This document shows, one piece after another, positions 32,801 through 45,403 of a stretch of DNA of 64,000 nt. The translations under genes and the position numbers were made by a program. The DNA is from Bolinopsis microptera. Its lineage: Eukaryota; Ctenophora; Tentaculata; Lobata; Bolinopsidae. The first letter of the stretch is position 1. Each line of letters starts with the position of its first letter. The notes beneath the pieces are model-generated. The model had not been told where the DNA came from and made no database searches. It saw only the letters and a list, made by a program, of their open reading frames with translations. The stretch covers positions 1,911,886 through 1,975,885 of the forward strand of contig NC_087081.1 of assembly GCF_026151205.1 (NCBI RefSeq), written 5' to 3'.

Positions 32801-35800
32801 TATTTAGCATGTTTTCATCAGCATATTTTATCGTCATACTTAGCATACTATCTACTGAATGTCCTTGTAAAGCTCTCAACAGTCTCCTGTCTAGTGACAG
32901 GATGCTCAATCTTCAAGTCCTCCCTCCCCTGGACACACTCCATCTCCAACAACACCTCCCCGCTCGTCAGCCTCCTCCTCCTCTTCAGGAACCCCACAAA
33001 GAACCTCCTGAGAAGATGCCCTCTGGAGACGAGGATGATGGGGTTCACCAGGGTGTTGATGAAGGGAACCATGCTGGTAACCACGTACAGAGTGAGGAAC
33101 ACCTTGTACCCACTCCACTCTCCGTACGACATAAGGAAGACGTAGGTGAAGTTAACGGTGTTGCAGATGAAGAAGGTTACTGTTAGCAGAAGGATTGTTA
33201 TTGTAACCTTGCTGTGGATCTGGTCTTCTTGTCGGAGGAGTTTCCTTCTTCGTAGAGAGAAGATCTGTATTGAGGAGGAGACGAGGCAGAAAACAGAGGG
33301 GATAACACAGGGAATCACCCATATAAGGACAGGGAAGAGGGCTTTGTGATTGGCTACGATAAACGGGTGGAGTAAGTTTTTAGTGTGGAGAAGAGATAGG
33401 ATACCATAGCAACTGGACATGTTTATGAAAGTGTAGTAATACTCATACCCTGGTCCAATGCTAGATCCGCTCTTCCAAAACGCGACATCCACAACAGCCA
33501 CGGTCACTGTTAGCAGCCAGTACGCTGATATACTGATGATAGCAGCCTTCCTGTTGATCCTCTGGAGGGGGTTCACAATGTTGATAGTCCTCACCACAGC
33601 CAGGCTCACATTTATCAGAGCTGAAGTGTAGGTGGAGGTTATCATGAGGATGTAGGATGTAGGAAGTAGGATGTTCAGGGTGTCCTGGTCGTAGTAGAGC
33701 GTGAAGATCAGGACGAAGATGTGGAGGAAGGCTCCACAGGAGATCAGGACACCGAAGAGGGAGAGGGTGAAGTAGAGGAGGTGGTTGATGTTGTCTGTGG
33801 GTCCCAGCTTTTGTTTGTAGTACAGTACAGAGACACCTGGGAGAGGTGTAATTGTTACTTAGGAAATCATTTTCTCAAGATATTGTGTTGAAAAAATGTA
33901 TGGTTAACTTTGAGTTCATAAGATATTGTACAAGATCACCGGGTGATTACTGATTTGCTGCTGAGACTCATCATCAAAATTAAATATTTTCAAGGTTCTT
34001 ACCATTCAAAAATCCGCTCCCGACTCCCAGAACGAAATCAATGACTGCAAAGGCAATGAGGAATCCTCGTTGCTGGACAAACTTCTCAATCTGCACAGGG
34101 ACCTCTTGTCTACCGTCTCCAGGCATCATGTATTCTTCTGCTGACATTATTTGCGGTCGCTAGAAATTTCAAAGGGTATTTTGCAGCTTTTTCTACTTCG
34201 CAGCCCGAAATTTTAAAGAGCAGACTAAAATCAGATTAGAGACTTAGAGAGAAGACAGCAGCATATTTAGTTGAGTTAGAAAATTCGTCAAATCCCCGCA
34301 TAAAATATTACATAATATGATATTTGTCATAAATGTCAGACTAAAGAATTGATTACAATACTCAGACATGATAGACTAGGTATCAACTATCAGCCAACAA
34401 GTGGTGCAAGTTTCATGTCCTTACTCGTTATGATGACCAGCACCTGTTTTGGCAAACAGGAGATAAAAAAGTGACATAGTGATACTGAAGTAGTGCATTG
34501 AGCTGAGATCAGTTTCAAGTAAACGCACACAATTGTATCTAAGGTATGTACTCTTAATATCTCTGACAAAATTTGAGATACTATGAACGTAACAAAATGT
34601 TATCCCCGTTTTATTATGGTAATAGCAAATTTTAAGTGTCGTCACTAAGTTACAAAATAAAAGGATGCAAGGACCACGTTCCCGCATCCTTGCAGAAAAA
34701 AGAGGGAACAAATTACACAATTTGTGCAAAGCACGAATGAGTCTGAGTGCTGGATAGAGATACAGGAACTTGAACTAAGGTCTGGGGTAATGCATCTAAT
34801 AGGGGCATGAGGTACTTTTGAGGCAAATGTTCTGGCTCTCTGGCGAGTTCAGTGCCACGCGCAGCCACGTGAACCTTGTTTCTCAGACAAAACGGTCTTG
34901 CTGGCCCTCAGCCATCTTTTGTTTAATCCTTCATGTCTATTTCATATTTGAAGAGCTACCTTATAACAGGTCTATTAGTGGCTAATGTTGAGTTTGGAAT
35001 ATCATTATATATACAGTATCAACAATTACCTGTTAATAGAAATAAAGAAAGCTTCCCCGTCTAGAATGTGCAGATGTTAAGTAGATACTATCTCATGAGA
35101 GAAAGGACGAGAAGTATCCAATGTACAAGAACTCGACTTTTTAATTCAAAGAATTAAGAACATTGTGGCAGCTGTGGAAGTAACATTGAAGCATCAGGAC
35201 ATATTAATTCCCTTTGAAGAGAGAAAATAAGAGAACTGGGCCGGGAACCTGATATCAATTGATAATTTGCAAACTAATTCTATCTGTAGGGCTCAAAACT
35301 TGATCTTATTTTGGAGCTCTAACTCCTTTGTAATTCTAATTACCGCCCTCATTATTAACTGTATCATGGTTACAACCGAAATTAACTTTGTAAACATATA
35401 TCCTTTGAGAAGAAAGGAGCAAGAGGCTTCAGATTAAACTGAACTTGGCTCCGTAGAGAACAGGTGCTCTCCATCAGAGTGAAACTAAACTTTAAATAGA
35501 AAGGAGGGCTATAAATAAGAGTTAAGGTAGACTTTACTTGCAACACTGCAGCCTGAATATGGCTTGCTTGCTAGTAGAGCTAATGTTTTGATGTTATAAT
35601 AATAATAGTGTGATATTATAATTTATGGTAATTTGTTATACGACTAAGAGCAATCAACACTAAGCAATGTGCCCCTAAAGATTGTTGGTCAATAATATTA
35701 ATCTACGGGAAATCTTTAGTTAACCCAGCACAGTGGTATCACTATGTTCCCATCAAGTGACACGAAAGGTAAACTTATTCTCAAGCTTCAGGCCTAGGCT

Positions 35801-38800
35801 GAAGCTGCTTAAATACGATTGTACTGTTGTGGAAGCTTGCAATTAAAAGTACGGCCCCAGTCTTACAGACGAGTTAAATGTTGCACCATCTTGCGTTATC
35901 CTAGTCCCTGTCTACAGGCCTTAGGTCTAATGTTTCCACATGTCTTATGGGCACCTGGTAATTTTATTGTCAACCTGGTTCAATGTAATTGCCGTAGCAA
36001 CTTCAATACAATCTGTACAGTAAAACCTGTCAAATGAACACAATTGCTGAGCCCGTCTGGTTTATTTGTAAATGTATTAAGGTTCTCTGTGATACAGGCT
36101 TCTTAGTACATTAATACACAAACCAGACGAGCTGCTCATACCGCCATTCAAGGCAATGGCCATAAATGTGAGGCCATTCTTTCTGATTAATATACGCAAT
36201 GATGATAATCAATTGGGACTAAAGACCACAATCAACAAGGGACGAGCTATTATATAATATGAGGCCATGGGCCCATAATTATGCTTATCAGGGGCAACAA
36301 AATCCAAAATAGACGATCTCAACTGCCTAACGATCATGCTATTGCTTTATAACCACCGCTTAAAGGGTCACGGAGAGTGTCACAAGGTATGTCACACGTG
36401 ACACGATAACGTCACACGTGACATAATAACGTTACACAAATCACAATATAACCAGTACAGTTAGCAAGTTGTTACTACTGGCAGCTGGCTAGGGGCTATT
36501 ACAATTGTGTCACGTAATATATGCAGTGAGTATGAGTAAGTACCTTATCGGACCTTATTTGGACGGACATTAATATGAACGCTCGAAGGCATTCAAAACC
36601 ATCAAAAATCCGAATTTTTTTGACTTTAAAAAAATTTCAGCAAATGATTTTTAAATCCATTTTTTATACAGTAAGTAAGAAAAGCATCAGTGATTTATGG
36701 AAACCTTTTTTTTAATCAAACTACCCCGGTCCTGCATTTCAGTGTTAACTTTTACAAGCCATTCGGTGTGAAGTGGTTTTATCTTAGACAACTTAAGGTT
36801 AACCTTAACATCACGTGGAGCTTTCATAGCACTGTTTCATTACCGCCTCGAGTAATATGAACTATAACAACGTCGGACAATGTCCTTGGCAACACGATTT
36901 ACCGTTATATATAAAGGCTGGAACAAGTTTGTCATGTTGGCGGGGACTAGTTCATGACTTATTTTGTTGAATCATGAATGCCATAATTTCGTTGACTTTT
37001 TTCCGCCAAGTGACCCTTGAAAACATCATATACTAGTAGTGGTAGTAGTAGAGTTTTTTGTGCCTCCAGCAGACCAAGGAGAACCTTTCCGTCGTTAACT
37101 TATGGCACAATAAAGTTCTCAAAGTTGTCATATTCTGGACAAAAAGTTCGAAATGGAAAATTTTTGAAAAAATCTCAACGGACTTTAACTTGGACGGACA
37201 TTAATTGAACGGACTTTATTTGAACGGACATTAAGATGAACGCTAGGGCCTCCAGCGTTCAAGTAATGTCCGTCCAAATAAGGTCCGATAAGGTATGTTT
37301 ATTTTATAATTATTAAAGGAGCTGAGCTTACTACTCTCAGTTGGTCAGTGCGGCAGAATCATTATAAACAAGTAGTAGACTATGAACAAGTAGTGGATTA
37401 TAAACAAGTAGTAGATTATGAACAAGTAGTAGATTATGAACAAGTAGTAGATTATAAACAGGTAGTAGATTATGAACAAGTAAGTACGAGCTTTCAAACT
37501 TATAAAATATGATGAGGTACATATTCTTTAGTCCCGCAATAATCTACAGTGCTGGTGATAATAACATGTCGACTAAGAGTTAAAAATCTTGCAACGCATA
37601 GGTAAGTAACAGTATTAAACAACAAAAAACTGCAACATAGTTGTTACTTATCTGACTGGAGCGTTACAATATACATAATTACTATATTTTTAGACATAGT
37701 TAATTATATCGAGCAGATAATGTCGAGTAAAATAAAATTCCTACATACAGGACACACAGAAAAGTTGGTTAGACTATAAAATATATTAAGAGAGATTATT
37801 TGAGACGCAGATAATAATTAGTACGTCATGACAAGAAATTCTTCTTAACAGAAATTAAATAAAGAAACCTTTCCGATCTTAATTCATATTATAGTCTAGC
37901 ATCATTAGCCTACAAGTACAATTGAAAAAATAAATAGCTGATCGTTAGTCAATAGTCATCACTGGGGCTCATTATATTCTTTATTTCTGTAAGGTTAATT
38001 ACTGATGGCCTTTCTTCTAATGTAAAGCATTACTTCTTTAGAGTTAAATATAGTATGGAAGGAATGAAGAGGTTCATTTCTGGACTCGAAATGATCGGTG
38101 TGATTGATCAGGAAAAAACGCGTACTTATCTTGTCGACACTGTCGGCAGCATTAGCTGTACTATAATGAGGTTAACTCCAAACTCACAAATTTAGCTCGA
38201 ACATCATGAAATAGGTTCACTGGATGAAATAAAATTTTAGCTGTGGAGTTGGTTGGATTGTCTTGAGCTTATCAAAAGTGCGATTAATCTGCAGGAATGC
38301 GGCTAAGTAATCAAATGCTGTGTCGCGTGCGATAAATAGGGAACAAACCGTTTGTTGAATTGGGGTGACAGTTCATATTCGCTCGCTGGAAAGTTAAACT
38401 CAAGAAGCCAGGGGTACCGGTTAAGAATGGAATGATTTCACGGTTTGTGATCACCCCATTATACTCTTCCAGATACTCACAAAACGTTCTCATACACCTC
38501 GTCACGTCACGTGGTGTTGTTAACAACTGACTCACAATGTTACTGATCTCTACTAACAATATCTAACTAGATATTGTTAGTAGAGATACGGTGTGTCAGT
38601 AACATTGTGGGTCAGTTAGGGCATGTTGTGATATCATGGATCGCTTAGGTTTCACCAGGATCTGGTCCTCATAATTCTGCGGCCTCTATGTATCGTCATG
38701 TCGCACAGAATCTTGTGAATTTGGCATGTGAAAATTTGTGTCGTACGTCACCTCAAGATCGGGTAACAGGGAGCTGACCAGGCCAGAACCCAGTTGATTG

Positions 38801-41800
38801 GGTCTGAGGTCACGTGATTATGGAATGAACTATATCCGGTTTTAGCCTAGAGATAATAAAGGGCGAGCGTTACGACTTCAGCAAAAAATCAAAGTGTAGT
38901 TTTGACGACCTTAAATGGTCCTAAAAGCACTCATAAAATTACAATAACAGTTTCCTTTTTCCCAAGCAATGTGTCTATAGTGGACTGAAGCCTGCAACAA
39001 ACGGAAAACAACAAGGATTGCAACGAATTCCAGCGATAGTTGGCATAAATATGCCCCATTACTAAAGGAGAATTTACTAAATGACATCCTGTTATTTGAC
39101 ACAAGGGTGTATTAGCATTCCCTGTTGTTGACATGCCAAGGGGGGAACGCATGGTATTTGGTACATAACATTCTGGTGCGCCGGATAATGTGTGGTGATA
39201 CCGCAACAATGTTTTAAAGATAAACCCATCCTGGCCTTTAACATTATGCATGCCATCCAGGGGATTCTTAACCATGTTTAATTGTAGGGTGCCTCACATG
39301 AAATTAGAAAATCACAAGCGACTCAAGACATCCGAGACGACTTTCGGGGTCAAACTGGTCACTGGAGTCCACCTTTTGCCAAGAAACGGGCAAAGTACAG
39401 TTGTAAGGTAGACCTCCTCAAAGTTAAATACCCAGATGTGATACAAGTGCTGGAATATACAGCACTACAACACTCACCCTGAAATGAGTAATTCTGGCCG
39501 AATTATTAATAATTTTGGACAGGTGCTGGAATAGCTTAGTGCTAGGCATCGTGACTGTATATGTTGGCACGTGGGTCCTAGGGTGCTTATATTTGATAAC
39601 CACTGTCCAGCAATAGCAGCAAATCTGGGGAAACTTTGAAATACACCAATTTGAAGCATTTAACCCCCCCTTAAAAATCAAAGATTATGAATTTTAGTAA
39701 TCTGATTATTTACATAGGTCCAAAAATGTCATAGCTTCATGATAGTGCAACGAAAAAAATCTCAGAACATTTTGGTGCTGAGTTAAGTGGTTAAGTAGTC
39801 GAAAAATGACTGATTTGTTAGTGGACATTTTTTATACCTCTAACACCCAAACCCTTACTACAGTGAAGATATAAGTACTACAGTTAATATTGATGGTCAT
39901 TATTGAACAAAAATGGTTCATTGACACATAGTTGAAGAAGGAAATTAAAAAAATTAATAAATGTGGTCTGTGGAGTGGTTTATTTGTTTATGTTATAGTG
40001 TACGCGTGCGCGCGCGCTAGCGCGTACTTAACCATCTGTAGGCCAACATATTTAGTCTAGGCTTAAATTCTTTATATATTATGTCACCACTATGGTGCCC
40101 AATACTTTTAGTGAAGGTTTGATGTAGAACAGTTAACCACCAACTGTGGTATATCAAAAAAACCATGTTTGTACGCGTGCGCGCGCGCTAGCGCGTACTT
40201 AACCACCTGGTATGGCACAGCATTGAAATATCACCATAATTTCAAAAGCAGAGGTCACCATTCAGGTGCCCAAAACTTTTGACTATGGTCCCAATACCAT
40301 AAAACCTTAGATGTGGCCTCAATGTGGTTAAAACATGTTTATTTTGGACTTTCGGTCAACAGAAGCCATCACAAATTAACCATTATTCAGCAACCTCCGA
40401 ACTTTTTGTGCCTTATTTTGTTTTGATATTTGATTATGAGAGATAGCTGGAGGATAATAAGTGATTTTAAAGATAATGCAACAAAATGTGTGGCCGTATG
40501 GTGGTTAAAACGACCAAAAACACTGATTTTGGTCAATTTTAGACCTTTATTAACCATGATGGACGCAACATAGGACTCAGCAATGTTTCTGGTCATATAA
40601 ATTAGCAGGTAGTTATATCTAGATAATGTAGCATGGCCAGCTATAGCTTTACAAAGCTAATATGTGCTCTAAAAATGGTTAATTAGTGCAAATATAGGGT
40701 ATTTTCGAGACATTTTAACCACCTTAGCTGCACATTGATCGGAATGCATGAACTTGGGGTCAATTATGCATTTGCAAACAAATATACACTCATTTGGATA
40801 GCAAACCATTATCTGAAGTTCATATTGTGGTTAATTTTCACTTTAATAGATGCCTTGTTCAACAGCCTAGCAAGTAATATAGCCCTTTTAACCACTTTTA
40901 TGACAACATTTCTTGAAAAATTTTATCAAGACCCTTCAAATGTCCTTTGTTGACCATAAAATGTTGACTAAAATCATTAATAATGTTTTGATTGGTGGTT
41001 AACAACAAATTTTGACATTTTAACCATCTTTTTAGCACTTTTTACGAATATTAACCACCTCAAATCAACCATACTATTAAGTTGCACATTTGTGATAAAA
41101 AATTATCATCCATGCACAAATGAACAACCACCACTATACATCTATAATCGGAGCAATATTTATAGCTCACCGTTCATCTTCAATTTAACCACCATTAGGA
41201 CCACAAAATGCCCCCCATGAGGTTTGAAAACTTTTGTGATAGTTGCACCATGATATGATCTCAATATAATGACTACTCAGTTCATAATATCATATCTCAA
41301 AATGGTGGTTAACCCTAAAACTGGTATTTTAACCACCATAGTGGCCACATAGATGACCCATTAACCACAATTATTCAACATAACCGTACTGTAGTGTTTT
41401 GTGCACCAGAAAAACATCACTCCAACATTGAGATTAACCACAATGAGCTGCAACATAATGTTGAAGTCAACATACTCAAATTGTGTGAAAAAAGTCAATG
41501 TCCACCAAGTTTCCCCAGATTTGCTGCTATTGCTGTGTCAATTATATTGCAGTTACGGCCGTATCTTGTTCGAACTTTGGGATTTTGGCACGTGACTGTC
41601 ATGTGACAATGGCTGTAAATTTTCTTGATCTTCTCTGATTTCGGCCTTAACTTTCGTGGGCTTATCAGCTGCTTTATCATCTCTAGCTCTAGCATTCTTA
41701 AGCCACAATTAACCGGGTGGATGAAGAATGGTATTCACCTCTAATCAACAACTGGTGCTATTTCAAGAGAGAGCGATCTACAGAAATGAGGAGTGCGAAA

Positions 41801-44800
41801 CGAACAATCGTTCAAAGACAACATATTCCGTCCGTTCTAGCTGGCCATAACGAGAACATGCCTATCTAATGTTCTAGCGAGTGATATCTTAATAATGTTA
41901 ATCTTCACACCACATAAAAGATAAGAGTTTGATAATTTCAACGTGACACTATTGAAATTCCGATCATGACTCCAGATAAGTTCCCGTTGGTAGATAATAA
42001 CAGTGGAGCTGTGAAGATGGGGCGTGGAGACTGTCTCCACGCCCCAGCCTCCAAACTGTCCAGGAGCAATCCCAGACATTTCAGATAATTAGAAATCTGT
42101 TGGAATGTGAGAATGTCGGACTTAAGTAGGGCTGCAGATAACATTATGCTATTGTACTTGTACCCACGATGGAGGAGGAGCTGTTTTTTGCTAAGAATGG
42201 TTGAGATGGTATCTAAAAATGCGCTCTTAAACGGCCCCCCTCGATGAGGGCGTGCTGTATTCGTAAGAAAACAATTAAACAGCTTGTTTATGTGGAGTCT
42301 ATAAATGGTTTCATTATCTGGTTTAATAGTGCTCTCCGTTTTCAATAGGCTAACTTTCATTCTGACACAGTCACAGTCACTCATCTCATATTCTGATAAC
42401 TTCAGATTAATTTCATCAGCACAAATTGAAGAACGACTAATCATGTTTATATCGACGTGGCCTGGACCCTGGTGTTGAGAAATTGCTGAGGGTTGATATG
42501 TTCATTTTTAAGCATTGGAGCAGAGCAAGGATCTGGCAGTTTTCTTTATGTTTACTTTCACTGATAGTGATGCAATAAAACCTGTATTAAGAACGTAATA
42601 AGTACAGACTCTACCGCCAGGCGTCCCGCGTCAACCCTCAAATCAAATGCCTTTCGACACCTTTTCAACAATTTATCCAGCCCTGGAATCCTGTAAAATT
42701 AATTTAACAAACCCCTACGTAAAAGATAAATGCCAGTTTCTGGTTAAAGATTTGCCTTATAAGAGACTAAAGATGCGGTTTTCTTAGAGAATCTAAAAAA
42801 TAGCCATCAGAAGCGGTGTTGGCTATTGACCATTAATAGTGTTAACTTTACTGATCATCGAAAGGGCACCTGTTTGAAATCGGAAATCTTAGTCTCACTT
42901 ATACATACGCTTCACAAGAACTACTAAGAGGTTTGACGAATCGATCTACACACACTACTTCGAACCTTGAGAATAAAAATATAAAATTAATCCGGTTCTT
43001 TAAACAGGAATGTAAACTCAAATTGTTTCAAATCAGAAATCATCACTCAGCGATCATCACAACACTCCATCCTCCTTCAGTATTTCACCAATTTAACACA
43101 TCACTGGTTCCAAAAGAGCCACAGTTCATGTTACCTGGCCCTACTAATTCTATTGTATTTAACTCACATTACTCTTTGGTTCTAACATTATGGGTTGAAG
43201 GATAGAAGAAGGGACCAGATGGTTCGAACTAACTCTATAAGAATTATTGTATTTCAGTCAGATTACCAGGTTATAATGACCTTGAAGTCTCACTTGTGAC
43301 GGTGAAGCATTGAGAGTTTCCTCCGGATTTATAGACAATAAATGGTGGATCGGTGATAGATACTAAGTAATGATATTGAACCTGCTCATTCTCAACCGAA
43401 AAAAAATGCATGACCTTAAAAGTTCAACCACTAAGATCTACGAAATTCGACTTATCTCGAACAACAACTGTGCAGCTCTGAAACAACAGTTATAGTTAGT
43501 ACACATTGAGTACCAGCTACCAACACCGTACCCCAAATAGAATTAGACTAAGAAGTTCTCAAAGAAGTGTCAATTAAATGTTACCCTCACCACGCTTCTA
43601 AATTACCGTACCATATGGTACCCGATGGTACTCTGGTAGTACCGTAGAAATTCTTTAAGTTGCAGATAAATATGTAGATATGTAGATATGTCGGGGTCTC
43701 GACGTCTGGTCGCTTCACAGTTGGAACGGTATAGATATTGGACATAATTATCTGCATTGCGGATAGTTAGAACACGGGGCATCCAATTATATGCATGGAG
43801 CGCAGTTGTGACACTAACTCAGGAGCTCCTGGTCTCCTGACTTAGAGTCTAAATTGGTCGGCTAGTTCAGTTAAATTAGCTCCGACATAAATATAATGAC
43901 AATCGGTGTGTGACTTGTGGTGAGTTTGCTGGTATTTGTAAATCCAGACAATATAAGTGCATTTTACAAATAGTTACAGTGTGTCTGATTACAAAATTTA
44001 TCTGCAAATTTGCGCCACGGAAACAAACAGTATATTGTACGGACATTCCGGGTTAAAATGCACGTTACATGAAACGTGGAAACTGTAACATTAACAAATC
44101 GCACGTTTCAGATTTGAAGCAAGCGTTCAACCTGACAGAACAGTTCCTGGTAAAGATAGCGAACACTTCGGAAGAGTTCCGCTACCACACTACCGTCGAG
44201 ATGGAGAACTTGGAGAAACTGCTCACCTCTACCAAGGTAATGGGATACTACAACTTTTTATATGGGGAGGGGGTGGGAGCAGCATAAATGAGATCAAATA
44301 TTGGTATGTTGATTAGCTTGCTTCTGGACGCAATTTCACGGCAATTTCTCATTGAGTAGTTGAGCTTGTTTTAAAGGGAAGGGTTCAAACATGAGCTCAA
44401 TCATGGGTTCGGAGGTAGCGGAGTGATATTAGCTAATTTTTAGACGTCCACTTTCATCTCTACATTCCATCTCTACATTTCATCTCTACATTTCATCGCA
44501 ATTTCACATAACGCAGCTGAGCCTCACTCCATTTAAGCTGTTGTTAATGTGTGGCACACATATTTCAGCCGAAATTTGACCGACTCAAGAACAAATCTGG
44601 AAATTACCACCCGTCGTTCCCTTACGCTCGGGACATATTGACAGTTCTTGACGAGGCAAACAAAAGCATGTTAAACCTGATGAAATTAGCCAAAAGAGAG
44701 CGCGAGAGGAGTTATAGAGAACTTTAGATTTATAGGTCCGAACGGATTTTATCTTTCAGCTGTGCCCTTTTTAAGATGCACTTTTTATGCATGGTGGCTA

Positions 44801-45403
44801 CTTAATTATTGGATGTTGGGAATAATTGATTCTCTGGCTCCAAGGAAACCTTTGGCTAATTTCATCAGTACTACACGCAGCTAAACTAACAGTAAACTAA
44901 CAAGTTTTGTCTTTCAGGAGTGGCTTGAGACAACTGGAAAAGCACAGGATGCTTTATCCAAGAACGTAGATCCGGTCCTTAAGTCGGAGGTAATCAAGAC
45001 AAAGAAGACAGCACTTGAACGGGACTTGTCCTATCTTGTTAGGAAACCAATCCCTCAGTGGTACAAAGATAAACTGGCTAAGATGATGGAGGCGCTGAAG
45101 AACAGTACCAAGACTGCAGAGGAAGCAAAGAAGAGTACGACTACCGAAGAGGGGAAGAAGGAGGAGAAGACAGAAGAAGGGAAAGCAGAAGAGACAAAAC
45201 TGGAAGACAAGGAAGAAGCAAAATCTGATGATAAAGCAGACACAAAATCTGAGGAGAAACCGGTTGAAACCCCGAAAGAAGAATCCACTGAAGAGAAGAC
45301 CTCCACTATTGAGGATAAGCCCAAAGAAGAAGTTGTTGAAGAGAAGCCTAAAGAAGAAGTTGTAGAAGAAAAGGACGATAAGGAAAATAAAGAAGAATTG
45401 TAA
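29804..45403 (+). CDS. HYOU1: HYOU1/GRP170 ER chaperone, C-terminal half, ten exons
   Basis: Hsp110/GRP170-type Hsp70 relative of the ER lumen (nucleotide exchange for BiP, unfolded-protein holding). Exons: 29804-29960, 30152-30257, 30490-30606, 30924-31082, 31217-31289, 31500-31646, 31889-31995, 32179-32272, 44112-44236, 44918-45403. Every junction is GT-AG and phase-compatible; together they give 522 aa to the stop. Matches to the family: GLPQKKAMTYTKFSDDFHFN, YGNLDYL, KGIKAHIL|VDESGLISVDSVEALFET, FFGG, the Lys/Glu-rich loop in exon 4, ARNSLESFV, WLEED, and VEMENLEKLL then EWLETT. The C-terminus is very acidic and ends KEEL, an ER-retrieval-type signal. The N-terminal ATPase half is not seen upstream. 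Intron 8 is 11.8 kb and contains an antisense GPCR gene. Confidence 0.93.
30391..30475. repeat. 11-bp tandem repeat in a HYOU1 intron
   Basis: About seven copies of GTAACCTGTTA between exons 2 and 3, close to the acceptor of exon 3. Confidence 0.9.
32848..34147 (-). CDS. class A (rhodopsin-like) GPCR nested in a HYOU1 intron
   Basis: Two exons: 34147-34003 and 33836-32848 (377 aa). The donor is AATG|GTAAGA, the acceptor CTCTCCCAG, and the split Gly codon joins in phase. Seven hydrophobic segments can be placed: TM1 about 27-55, TM2 65-90, TM3 108-135, TM4 150-168, TM5 215-240, TM6 262-282, TM7 295-317. The TM3 cytoplasmic end has Arg131 in SLAVVRTINIVNP in place of DRY, and TM7 has NTLVNPIIL (NPxxL, Asn313). 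An Arg-rich helix-8 region (LLRRFFVGFLKRRRR) follows. The N-terminus is short, with no signal peptide. The ligand is not predictable. A YAG (AATTTCTAG) lies 13 nt before the start. The whole gene sits inside the 11.8-kb intron 8 of HYOU1, on the opposite strand. Confidence 0.88.
36543..37293. mobile_element. 751-bp TIR element with TA target duplication
   Basis: The termini are perfect inverted repeats of about 30 bp starting CCTTATCGGACCTTATTTGG. TA flanks both sides (36541-36542, 37294-37295). The inner end at 37195-37240 carries several further copies of GAACGGAC(A/T)TTA. No transposase. Termini and TSD fit a mariner-like non-autonomous element. Confidence 0.85.
37366..37480. repeat. 18-bp tandem repeat, about six copies
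   Basis: Unit ACAAGTAGTAGATTATGA with small variants (ATAAACAAGTAGT / ATGAACAAGTAGT). Confidence 0.9.
38517..38625. repeat. long imperfect hairpin
   Basis: AACTGACTCACAATGTTACT ... CTCTACTAACAATATCTA, then TAGATATTGTTAGTAGAG ... AGTAACATTGTGGGTCAGTT: arms of about 45 bases around an ACTAGAT-type centre. Could be the remnant of a foldback element. Confidence 0.8.
39600..41640. mobile_element. inverted-repeat element filled with TTAACCAC motifs
   Basis: CAGCAATAGCAGCAAATCTG followed by GGGAAACTT at 39610-39640 is repeated in inverse at 41506-41536, with looser similarity outward (CACGTG, GGCCGAA). Between them lie roughly 20 copies of TTAACCAC/GTGGTTAA or one-base variants. GTACGCGTGCGCGCGCGCTA then GCGCGTACTTAACCA occurs twice (about 40000-40035 and 40170-40205). 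No coding content. Boundaries are approximate. Confidence 0.6.
41938..42444 (-). CDS. uncharacterised 168-aa open frame
   Basis: An uninterrupted 168-codon frame starting at an ATG (42444) in otherwise stop-rich AT-rich DNA, within intron 8 of HYOU1. I recognise no domain. There is no signal peptide; the composition is mixed, with leucine-rich helical stretches (AALLKSDILTF, NYLKCLGLLLDSLE) and a Cys pair (CDC). It may be a young gene, a remnant exon or chance. Confidence 0.25.
   Translation of the reverse strand: MISRSSICADEINLKLSEYEMSDCDCVRMKVSLLKTESTIKPDNETIYRLHINKLFNCFLTNTARPHRGGPFKSAFLDTISTILSKKQLLLHRGYKYNSIMLSAALLKSDILTFQQISNYLKCLGLLLDSLEAGAWRQSPRPIFTAPLLLSTNGNLSGVMIGISIVSR
44569..44727 (+). 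CDS. candidate alternative last exon of HYOU1
   Basis: Lies between HYOU1 exons 9 and 10. A good acceptor (CACATATTTCAG) is followed by 52 codons and TAG, in phase 0, exactly the phase exon 9 requires. It would give a C-terminus starting PKFDRLKNKS and ending ERSYREL, replacing the acidic tail and KEEL. It is not homologous to exon 10 by eye. It could also be a cryptic or decayed exon. Confidence 0.45.
   Translation, partial: PKFDRLKNKSGNYHPSFPYARDILTVLDEANKSMLNLMKLAKRERERSYREL

Larger units (their letters stand above)
34148..44111. other. HYOU1 intron 8, part downstream of the GPCR's 5' end
   Basis: Besides the elements listed separately (36543-37293, 37366-37480, 38517-38625, about 39600-41640, open frame 41938-42444) I see no genes. 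35.2-36.5 kb and 42.5-44.0 kb are ordinary AT-rich sequence. The ORFs of 60-115 codons in this stretch have no recognisable features. Confidence 0.55.

Noticed and set aside
33146..33349. Plus-strand frames antisense to the GPCR
   Set aside because: Shadows of the minus-strand coding exon; the GPCR frame has transmembrane periodicity and family motifs.
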